Part shown: positions 6,061-11,479 of the stretch, in pieces
Layout: each line of letters begins with the position of its first letter
Numbering within the stretch: the stretch's first letter is position 1
DNA from: Phycisphaerae bacterium
GTDB taxonomy: Bacteria > Planctomycetota > Phycisphaerae > JAAYCJ01
Reading direction: 5' to 3'
Assembly (NCBI GenBank): GCA_015486815.1
Contig: WFQY01000247.1
Location: 1 to 11,479, forward strand
Length of the DNA: 11,479 nt
The notes under the pieces: model-generated
Told to the model about the DNA's origin: nothing
Databases searched by the model: none
What the model saw: the letters and a program-made list of their open reading frames with translations, nothing else
Translations under genes and position numbers: made by a program

Positions 6061-7389
6061 TCAGTCGTTATCGTTTCCGTGGTGCTGTCTTATTATGAGT
6101 TTGAGGGGGATTTCCTGAAAAGGAAGTATCTCTCGCATACGGTTGATAATAAATCGCTGATAGTTTTGGTCGAAAGCTTCTACGTTGTTTACGAATATTA
6201 CGATAGTAGGTGGGCAGACGGCGATTTGCGTAGCGTAATAGAATTTCGGCTGACCTTTTGCTTTTGTGCTTGAAGGGGGTTTGAGTTTTCTTATCTGCTC
6301 GATAGCTTTGTTTAGCTGCGATGTGGACAGGCGGATGTTCGCCTGCTCGTATAGCGATTTAGCTAATCGGATGGTCGCACGAATATTTGTGCCGTCTTTG
6401 GCACAAGTTAGGCTTATCGGTGCGAAATTCAGACCCGGGAGTGTTTTTTCGAGATATTTTTGATAATCTTCAATATCCGCTTTGTCTTTTGCCAAGTCCC
6501 ACTTATTGATGACAATGACGCAGGGTTTATAATTTTCGCAGATATAGCCTGCTAATTTTTTCGTTACCTGTCCGACAGGCAAAGTAGCGTCTATCATAAG
6601 AAGAATAACGTCAGCTCGACGGATGGATTTTTCCGCTCGATTCATACTGTAATATTCAATGTCGTTTTTTATCTTCGATTTTTTCTTTACGCCAGCGGTG
6701 TCGATTGCTAAAAATTCCTGGCCGTCTATGTTGAATTTGACATCGACAGCGTCGCGGGTGGTGCCTGCGATTTCACTAACGATAACACGTTGTTCGCCAG
6801 CGAGCGTATTTATGAAAGTGCTTTTTCCGACATTTCTTGCGCCGACAATAGCTAACTTCATAGCGGGCTCGATATGGTCGGTCGGTTTTTTAGGTAGAAG
6901 TTGAAAGACCTTTTCGATAAGTTCCGATTTGCCACGTCCGTGAAGTGCGGAAACAGGTAAAGGTTCGCCTAATCCGAGTGCATTAAATTCAGCAGAGAGA
7001 TACTCCGCTTGACGATTGTCTGCTTTGTTAGCGATTAGCAGTATGGGTTTATCTTCGATTTGCCTAAGTCGGTCAGCTAATTGCTTATCGATAGCTGTTA
7101 TGCCTGCTTGCGCATCGACGATAAATAAGATAACGTCAGCTTGCTCGATAGCGTACGATATTTGCTTTTCGATATGCTCGCTGAGAGAGTCAAGCTCTTC
7201 TATGCCGAAGCCTCCGGTATCCACGAGTTCGACAAAAACATCTTCCATTTGACAGACGGTAGAGAGTCTGTCTCGCGTAACGCCTGGCTTATCGTCAACG
7301 ATACTTATCCTTCTGCCAGCGAGACGATTAAAGAGCGTACTCTTGCCGACGTTCGGGCGTCCGACTATTGCGACAATAGGTAATGACAT
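6061..7389 (-). CDS. der: Ribosome-assembly GTPase Der (EngA)
   Basis: A tandem-GTPase protein that acts in 50S ribosomal subunit maturation in the cytoplasm. Its 442 aa match the usual 430-490. The first G domain has GRPNVGKS (10-17), GVTRD (36-40), DTGG (57-60) and NKAD (121-124). The second has GARNVGKS (183-190), GTTRD (209-213), DTAG (230-233) and NKWD (295-298). Residues from about 350 form the C-terminal KH-like RNA-binding domain, with the typical TQIAVCPPTIVIFVNN and FIINRMREILPFQEIPLKLIIR stretches. All G motifs are intact, so both sites should bind GTP. The start MSLPIVAIVG is the usual Der N-terminus. A GAGG site lies about 13 nt upstream, somewhat far. The gene is divergent from recA over 101 bp. 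No clear terminator follows. Confidence 0.97.
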   Translation of the reverse strand: MSLPIVAIVGRPNVGKSTLFNRLAGRRISIVDDKPGVTRDRLSTVCQMEDVFVELVDTGGFGIEELDSLSEHIEKQISYAIEQADVILFIVDAQAGITAIDKQLADRLRQIEDKPILLIANKADNRQAEYLSAEFNALGLGEPLPVSALHGRGKSELIEKVFQLLPKKPTDHIEPAMKLAIVGARNVGKSTFINTLAGEQRVIVSEIAGTTRDAVDVKFNIDGQEFLAIDTAGVKKKSKIKNDIEYYSMNRAEKSIRRADVILLMIDATLPVGQVTKKLAGYICENYKPCVIVINKWDLAKDKADIEDYQKYLEKTLPGLNFAPISLTCAKDGTNIRATIRLAKSLYEQANIRLSTSQLNKAIEQIRKLKPPSSTKAKGQPKFYYATQIAVCPPTIVIFVNNVEAFDQNYQRFIINRMREILPFQEIPLKLIIRQHHGNDND

Positions 7390-7417
7390 TTTTTAACGTT
7401 TCCTCTATACAAAATGT

Positions 7418-7444
7418 ATGGCATATTATAGAATTTCATATAAT
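7418..7444 (+). promoter_or_regulatory. Candidate recA promoter
   Basis: A perfect -10 TATAAT (7439-7444) has a weak -35 ATGGCA (7418-7423) with a short 15-nt spacer. The predicted start near 7451 leaves a leader of about 40 nt. The poor -35 suggests activator dependence or a wrong choice of hexamer. Confidence 0.45.
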
Positions 7445-7453
7445 TATTTGAAA
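7425..7453 (-). promoter_or_regulatory. Candidate der promoter
   Basis: On the minus strand a perfect -10 TATAAT (7430-7425) lies 17 nt from a weak -35 TTTCAA (7453-7448). It overlaps the recA promoter face to face, and its -35 falls inside the palindrome at 7447-7461. Confidence 0.4.
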
Positions 7454-7466
7454 CTTTCAAATTTGA
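7447..7466. promoter_or_regulatory. Overlapping palindromes in the recA/der intergenic region (candidate operator)
   Basis: TTTGAAA-C-TTTCAAA (7447-7461) is a perfect 7-bp inverted repeat with a 1-nt spacer. It overlaps the perfect palindrome TCAAATTTGA (7457-7466). It covers the predicted recA transcription start and the candidate der -35, a position where a repressor such as LexA could act. It does not match the well-known LexA boxes CTG-N10-CAG or GAAC-N4-GTTC. Confidence 0.45.
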
Positions 7467-7490
7467 TAAATAGTAAAGAGGAGAAATTCT

Positions 7491-8585
7491 ATGGCAGTTC
7501 AGAGCAAAAGTAAATCGTCGGTTGCAAAAGAAAGTGAGTCTGGCAAACGGGAAGATGTTATCAATCATGCGATTCAGCAAATAACCAAGGTGTATGGTAA
7601 GGGTGCGATTATGCGTCTCGATGCTGATCAGATAACAGCTGTCGAGGGTATAAGCACGGGTTCGATAGGTCTTGATATTGCATTGGGGGGCAGAGGTATT
7701 CCACGAGGACGAGTAACGGAGTTTTTCGGTCCCGAATCATCAGGCAAGACGACGATGGCGTTGAGCGTTATTTCTCAGGTTCAGAAGAAGGGCGGAATAG
7801 CTGCTTTTATCGATGCGGAGCATGCGCTCGACCCTACGTGGGCAAAGCGCATAGGAGTAAATCTGGAATCGTTGCTCATCTCTCAGCCTGATACAGGCGA
7901 GCAGGCGTTGGACATAGCTGAGATGCTCGTGCGGACAAATGCTGTCGATGTAATTGTTGTCGATTCGGTGGCAGCTCTTATTCCTGAAGCGGAGATTAAA
8001 GGTGATATGGGCGATCATCAGATGGGGGTACAAGCAAGGCTTATGAGCAAGGCGCTACGGAAACTTACCGGTGCGATACAGAAATCGAAGGCGAGCGTAA
8101 TATTTATCAATCAGCTCAGGCATAAGATAGGCGTTACTTTTGGCAATCCCGAGACAACGTCGGGCGGAATGGCGTTGAAATTTTATAGCTCGGTGCGGGT
8201 CGATCTTAGAAGAATCGCTGCGATCAAAGAGGGAGATAAACTCATCGGCAATCGTGTCAGGGCGAAGGTTGTCAAGAATAAAGTTGCTCCGCCGTTCAGG
8301 CAAGCGGAGTTTGACATTATGTTTGATAGCGGTGTTTCTCTCGAAGGTGATTTGGTCGATTTGGGAGTAGATGCTGAAATTATCAACAAAAGCGGTTCGT
8401 GGTTTAATTACGGCGAGATCAAACTCGGACAGGGCAGAGAAAAGGCAAAGCAATTTCTGTGCGAAAATCCCGACATTGCGGAGAAGATAAAAACGGAGAT
8501 TCTGAAATATCACGGCGTAGTTCAAGATAATTCGGACAACAAAAAGTCGGATAACGAAAAGCAAGAAACAAAAAAGCAAAATTGA
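7491..8585 (+). CDS. recA: Recombinase RecA
   Basis: ATP-dependent DNA strand-exchange protein and SOS co-protease, 364 aa. It has an N-terminal oligomerisation helix region with KVYGKGAIMRL (33-43), Walker A GPESSGKT (80-87), the FIDAEHALD stretch with E110, Walker B VIVVDSV (154-160), loop L1 around EAEIKGDMGDHQMGVQAR with M178, and loop L2 beginning NQLRHKIGVTFGNPETTSGG (207-226). L2 differs from the common NQIRMKIGVMFG, with His and Thr replacing two Met residues; the Ile that inserts between DNA triplets is kept. The C-terminal tail (from about 345) is Lys/Asp/Asn/Gln-rich and not strongly acidic as in E. coli. AGGAG lies 7 nt upstream of the ATG, which fixes the start. A divergent der and operator-like palindromes lie upstream. 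Confidence 0.98.
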   Translation: MAVQSKSKSSVAKESESGKREDVINHAIQQITKVYGKGAIMRLDADQITAVEGISTGSIGLDIALGGRGIPRGRVTEFFGPESSGKTTMALSVISQVQKKGGIAAFIDAEHALDPTWAKRIGVNLESLLISQPDTGEQALDIAEMLVRTNAVDVIVVDSVAALIPEAEIKGDMGDHQMGVQARLMSKALRKLTGAIQKSKASVIFINQLRHKIGVTFGNPETTSGGMALKFYSSVRVDLRRIAAIKEGDKLIGNRVRAKVVKNKVAPPFRQAEFDIMFDSGVSLEGDLVDLGVDAEIINKSGSWFNYGEIKLGQGREKAKQFLCENPDIAEKIKTEILKYHGVVQDNSDNKKSDNEKQETKKQN

Positions 8586-8589
8586 GATG

Positions 8590-8679
8590 CTATTAGGAAA
8601 AGTCTTTAGCTATTAGTCCGTAGCTATTAGCTAAAGACAAAACTATTAGCGAAGAGCTAAAAGCTAAGGACTAAAGACT
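8590..8679. repeat. Repeat cluster between recA and the HtrA-like gene with competing stems
   Basis: CTATTAG occurs four times (8590, 8610, 8624, 8643), and the 10-mer TAGCTATTAG is repeated exactly at 8607-8616 and 8621-8630. GTCTTTAGC (8602-8610) can pair with GCTAAAGAC (8630-8638). AGTCTTTAG (8601-8609) can pair instead with CTAAAGACT (8671-8679). The two 9-bp stems share one arm and exclude each other. No U-tract follows. It nearly fills the gap and ends just before the start of the next gene. Confidence 0.65.
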
Positions 8680-8687
8680 GTTAACTT

Positions 8688-9782
8688 ATGCAAAAGATAC
8701 GGTATAAATTATCAGCTGCTTTGCTTATATTCATTTTTATATCAGCATCAGCGGTTTCGTCAGCGTCAGCGTCGCTTGCAACTCAACCGGCGGGTATTGA
8801 TATTTTACGACAATCACAGCAGGCACTTATCAAACTTATCGATAAGCTCTCGCCTGAGGTTGTAGCGATAACCGTTGGTCGGGTGGTAAAGCTGCCTAAA
8901 CGCAAGGGGGCAGGAGCGGACACCAAACCTTATGAAACGTTACTCGTGCCCGTTAGAGGCAGCGGCTGTATTATCTCTCGCAACGGACAAATACTGACGA
9001 ATGAGCATCTGATACATCAAGCTAAGATAATCAGGGTTACGCTATGGAATGGTAGAGAGTATGAAGCTAAGCTCGTCGGTGCTGATGTTCGGAGCGATCT
9101 TGCGGTGATTAGAATAGTGGATAAGGTTTCGCTCACCGCTTGCAAGTTCGGCGATTTACGAAAGGTGCGTCGGGGTCAATTTGTATTAGCGATGGGAAAT
9201 CCGCTTGGATTGGCGTTTGACGGTCAGGCGGCGGTAAGTTTCGGGATAGTATCAGCTATTGGTAGGCACGTTACCGATGTCGATCGCGAAGCTGACAGAT
9301 ATTATGGTAATCTGATTCAGACGACAGCTCAGATAAACGTTGGCAATAGTGGCAGTCCGCTTTTCAATCTTGACGGACAGGTCATCGGGATCAATACGAT
9401 AATATCATCCACGTCGGTGGGCGGTTCGCATCTCGGATTTGCCATTCCGATTTCAAAATGGACGAAGAATATCATCGATAAGCTTCGCCGGGGCAAGCAA
9501 ATAGAGTATGGCTATCTTGGTATATTATTAGCTGACATTGCAGGTCAAAACGGAGCAATGGTAGTAAAGGTTGTCAAGACTTCTCCCGCAGGTATCGCTG
9601 GGCTTAAGCCAAAGGATATTATCGTTAAATATGATAATCAGAAGGTGATAAATGTTGATCATCTGATAATGCTCATCGGTCAAAGTAAGCCTGGCAGAAG
9701 AGTAAGGATAACAGTCGAACGTGCAGGTAAGCTAATTAATCTGACGGCGAAAGTAGCACGCAGAAGAGATTATGTGAAATAG
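8688..9782 (+). CDS. HtrA/Deg-type serine protease with one PDZ domain
   Basis: A periplasmic or envelope trypsin-like protease for quality control of exported proteins, 364 aa. A signal peptide (residues 1-29, KIRYK then ALLIFIFISASAV, ending ASA) is followed by the S1C protease domain, about 45-265. The triad is visible: H107 in ILTNEHLIH, D137 in SDLAVIRI and S221 in NVGNSGSPLFN. The normal GNSGGP is changed to GNSGSP and the usual QTDAAINPGN to QTTAQINVGN, so activity is likely but specificity may differ. One PDZ domain (about 275-357) with YLGILL and SPAGIAGLKPKDIIVKYD follows, as in DegS-sized members; the bigger DegP has two. The start is set by the signal peptide; no good ribosome site is visible. 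A repeat cluster separates it from recA. A hairpin follows the stop by about 22 nt. Confidence 0.9.
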   Translation: MQKIRYKLSAALLIFIFISASAVSSASASLATQPAGIDILRQSQQALIKLIDKLSPEVVAITVGRVVKLPKRKGAGADTKPYETLLVPVRGSGCIISRNGQILTNEHLIHQAKIIRVTLWNGREYEAKLVGADVRSDLAVIRIVDKVSLTACKFGDLRKVRRGQFVLAMGNPLGLAFDGQAAVSFGIVSAIGRHVTDVDREADRYYGNLIQTTAQINVGNSGSPLFNLDGQVIGINTIISSTSVGGSHLGFAIPISKWTKNIIDKLRRGKQIEYGYLGILLADIAGQNGAMVVKVVKTSPAGIAGLKPKDIIVKYDNQKVINVDHLIMLIGQSKPGRRVRITVERAGKLINLTAKVARRRDYVK

Positions 9783-9804
9783 CTAAAACTGCGTTTCGAT
9801 ACGC

Positions 9805-9824
9805 CCAGCCCCTAAAGGGGCTGG
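9805..9824 (+). terminator. Stem-loop after the HtrA-like gene
   Basis: CCAGCCCC (9805-9812) and GGGGCTGG (9817-9824) form a perfect 8-bp stem with a TAAA tetraloop, beginning 22 nt past the stop. No U-tract follows, so its action as an intrinsic terminator is doubtful. It is also the head of the first unit of the repeat that follows. Confidence 0.5.
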
Positions 9825-9880
9825 ACTACTCAACGCACGGGGAATTTGTCCCGTTGGGGACTGAACTACTCAACGCACGG
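9805..9880. repeat. Two hairpin-plus-tail repeat units, about 40-nt period
   Basis: The 16-mer ACTACTCAACGCACGG is repeated exactly at 9825-9840 and 9865-9880. Each copy follows a small GC hairpin: CCAGCCCC/GGGGCTGG (9805-9824), and GTCCC/GGGAC (9848-9852 and 9857-9861). Each unit is thus a hairpin, CTG or CTGA, and the shared tail. Only two copies exist and the spacing is too small for a CRISPR array. Confidence 0.6.
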
Positions 9881-9898
9881 AAAATTCTATAACTATTT

Positions 9899-9927
9899 TT
9901 GCCTATTATCGTCAAGTCGGATACAAT
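9899..9927 (+). promoter_or_regulatory. mfd promoter candidate
   Basis: A -35-like TTGCCT (9899-9904), a 17-nt spacer and -10 TACAAT (9922-9927) predict a transcription start near 9934, only about 7 nt before the mfd ATG at 9941. No ribosome site lies in that interval, so the mRNA would be nearly leaderless. Confidence 0.5.
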
Positions 9928-9940
9928 TTACTGCGTCAGA

Positions 9941-11479
9941 ATGTTTGACCTGACAGTAAAGGCACAAGAAGAATTTGTTTGTCTTGCCGACCTGATAGTC
10001 AGCTACGATCAGCTGAATATCGAAGGTCTATGGGGATCGTCTGCGCCATTTGTCGCTGCTAACATCGCGAAGCTGACGGGTAGAAAGTTTCTTTATATCA
10101 CCGCACACATCGATTTAGCTGACAAAGTTCAGGAAGACCTCGAATTGTTTTATGGCGATTCGGTGCAGGTACTGCCCGGCTGGGAAGAAGATAAGCCCAA
10201 GATACTCACAGGTGATGAAATAGCAGCGGAGCGGCTGAGATTGCTGATGGCGTTGGATAGCTCGGAGTTTGCACCTAATGCAATAGTCGCACCGATACAG
10301 GCTTTGATCTTTCCCGTTCCTCGCAAAGAAATTTTCCGCAGACACAGTCTGACTCTGAAAGTCAACAAAAAGCTCGATATAGAATCTCTTGCAAGCTGGC
10401 TTGTCGAGCATAGCTATACGCGACTCGAGCAGGTCGAGCAGCCTGGAGATTTTGCAATTCGGGGCGGAATAGTCGATATATATCCGAGTGGCGTAGGCTA
10501 TCCGGTACGATGTGAATTTTTCGGCGATGAGATAGAATCTATCCGCCGATTCGACCCTGCATCTCAGCGTTCGCTTGAAAATATCGACGAATTCCTTCTT
10601 TACGCACCGCCTGAGTTTTTCGATAAGCAAGAGTCTTCTCCGCTGACGGAGCATTTGGATTCGGATACTTTGATTTTTTGGCACGAGCCAATCGAGATAG
10701 CGGAGCTTGCGGATGTTTTCCTTTCGAGGCTAACCTCGCCTATAGGATTATATCCGTATCAAGCTATCGCAAATCAAGCTAAGCGATTCAAACAGAGTTC
10801 ATTGACGCACTTTTACGCAGACCTGCCGGGAAAAAGGATAAAGCTGGACTTTACACAACTACCGAGATTTGACATCAAAGCTGACCACGCTATAAGTCAG
10901 CTTGTCGAACTCGGAACGCAACTCAAGAGGGTTTACGTATTTTGTGAAAATATAGCTGAGCGCGACAGACTCGCTGAGCTGTTAAAAGAGCAGAGCTGCG
11001 ATTGGCAGAAAAAAATCACACTCTGTGACGGTTTGATTAGTAGAGGATTTGTCTGGACATCTCGTAAGATCGCATTCATCAGCAACGCTGAGCTGTTTCA
11101 TCGCTACGAATTTCGGCATCGTATCAAACGCGGGACAACCATTCGTACGACGGAGAGTTTCGCGGAACTTGAGCCTGGCGATTATGTCGTGCATGTTAAT
11201 TACGGCGTCGGTAAATTCGAGGGGTTAAAGACTATCAAACGCAATGGTCAGCCGGAAGAATTTATGGTCATCAAATACGCTGACAATGTCCTGATTAACG
11301 TGCCGACCAAGCAGTTCGACCTTGTGCAGAAATATGTAGGCGGATTTCGCGGACATCCACCCCTGACGAAATTGTCAGCTAAAACGTGGCAGCGGACGAA
11401 GCAAAAAGTAGCGGATGCGGTAACCGACCTCGCACGTCAGATGCTCGATATACAAGCTCAGCGTGTAGCTCTCGGGGGG
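9941..11479 (+). CDS. mfd: Transcription-repair coupling factor Mfd, N-terminal 513 residues (3' cut by window edge)
   Basis: Mfd removes RNA polymerase stalled at DNA lesions and recruits UvrA for nucleotide excision repair. The frame is open from the ATG at 9941 to the last base. The N-terminal UvrB-like module is clear: GLWGSSAPFVAANIA occupies the place of a degenerate Walker A, as expected in Mfd, and the block GDFAIRGGIVDIYPSG...PVRCEFFGDEIESIRRFDP is at about residues 169-207. The RNA-polymerase-interaction domain begins near residue 412 with GDYVVHVNYGVGKFEGL. The run LTKLSAKTWQRTKQKVADAVTDLARQML at the end leads to the translocase domain, whose helicase motifs lie beyond the window. 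The RNA-polymerase-interaction domain starts earlier than in E. coli Mfd (about 470), so the region before it is compact. The start is the first ATG after an in-frame stop at 9890; TTG 9899 and ATT 9905 are less likely alternatives. Confidence 0.95.
   Translation, partial: MFDLTVKAQEEFVCLADLIVSYDQLNIEGLWGSSAPFVAANIAKLTGRKFLYITAHIDLADKVQEDLELFYGDSVQVLPGWEEDKPKILTGDEIAAERLRLLMALDSSEFAPNAIVAPIQALIFPVPRKEIFRRHSLTLKVNKKLDIESLASWLVEHSYTRLEQVEQPGDFAIRGGIVDIYPSGVGYPVRCEFFGDEIESIRRFDPASQRSLENIDEFLLYAPPEFFDKQESSPLTEHLDSDTLIFWHEPIEIAELADVFLSRLTSPIGLYPYQAIANQAKRFKQSSLTHFYADLPGKRIKLDFTQLPRFDIKADHAISQLVELGTQLKRVYVFCENIAERDRLAELLKEQSCDWQKKITLCDGLISRGFVWTSRKIAFISNAELFHRYEFRHRIKRGTTIRTTESFAELEPGDYVVHVNYGVGKFEGLKTIKRNGQPEEFMVIKYADNVLINVPTKQFDLVQKYVGGFRGHPPLTKLSAKTWQRTKQKVADAVTDLARQMLDIQAQRVALGG

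Noticed and set aside
7447..7466. Calling the palindrome a LexA box
   Set aside because: It does not fit CTG-N10-CAG, GAAC-N4-GTTC or GTTC-N7-GTTC, and no lexA is in view, so it is reported only as an operator candidate.
8055..8579. A 174-codon minus-strand open frame
   Set aside because: It is the complement of the recA coding sequence, which is unmistakable.
9825..9880. Possible CRISPR remnant (two identical 16-mers)
   Set aside because: There are only two copies, the repeat is short, the 24-nt gap contains a hairpin related to the unit, and no cas genes are nearby.
10115..10684. A 189-codon open frame on the minus strand
   Set aside because: It lies wholly inside the plus-strand mfd frame, which is clearly Mfd by sequence. 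The antisense translation is Arg/Cys/Phe-rich with no recognisable domain.

Overview
The window looks like chromosomal core sequence from an anaerobic or facultative planctomycete, most likely class Phycisphaerae (Sedimentisphaerales-like). This is inferred from three things: two PEP-CTERM/exosortase-sorted secreted proteins, an anaerobic sulfatase-maturase C-terminus (sulfatase systems are abundant in this phylum), and the style of the housekeeping proteins. The lineage call rests on recognition by eye, not on a search. Base composition is moderately AT-rich and similar across all genes, and I see no prophage, integrase, transposase, CRISPR array or RNA gene.

Layout from left to right. (1) The tail of an anSME-type radical SAM maturase (+) converges on leuS (-). 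The two stop codons are separated by a MITE-like insertion of about 210 bp with 20-nt terminal inverted repeats. Removing it leaves the two stop codons only 3 nt apart. (2) leuS has a near-consensus promoter and a short leader. (3) Two secreted PEP-CTERM proteins (-) follow. One carries a papain-like, IdeS/Mac-reminiscent cysteine peptidase domain. They are separated by a perfect 15-bp stem-loop and bounded by a classic terminator. (4) A structured non-coding stretch is followed by a 93-aa protein of unknown function (-). (5) der (-) and recA (+) are divergent over a 101-bp promoter region that contains overlapping palindromes. (6) After recA comes a repeat cluster, then an HtrA/Deg-type periplasmic protease (+), a pair of hairpin-plus-tail repeats, and the first 513 codons of mfd (+), which runs off the right edge.

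The functions cover translation (LeuRS), ribosome assembly (Der), DNA repair (RecA, Mfd), envelope protein quality control (the HtrA-like protease) and surface or secreted proteins (the PEP-CTERM pair). recA, the protease gene and mfd share an orientation, but repeats or hairpins sit in both gaps and mfd has its own promoter-like sequence, so one simple operon is unlikely.

I found no multi-gene system that I would call undescribed. The most interesting items are the insertion between the anSME gene and leuS, the PEP-CTERM cysteine peptidase and its stem-loop, the recA/der operator-like palindromes, the repeat units flanking the HtrA gene, and the apparently leaderless mfd.
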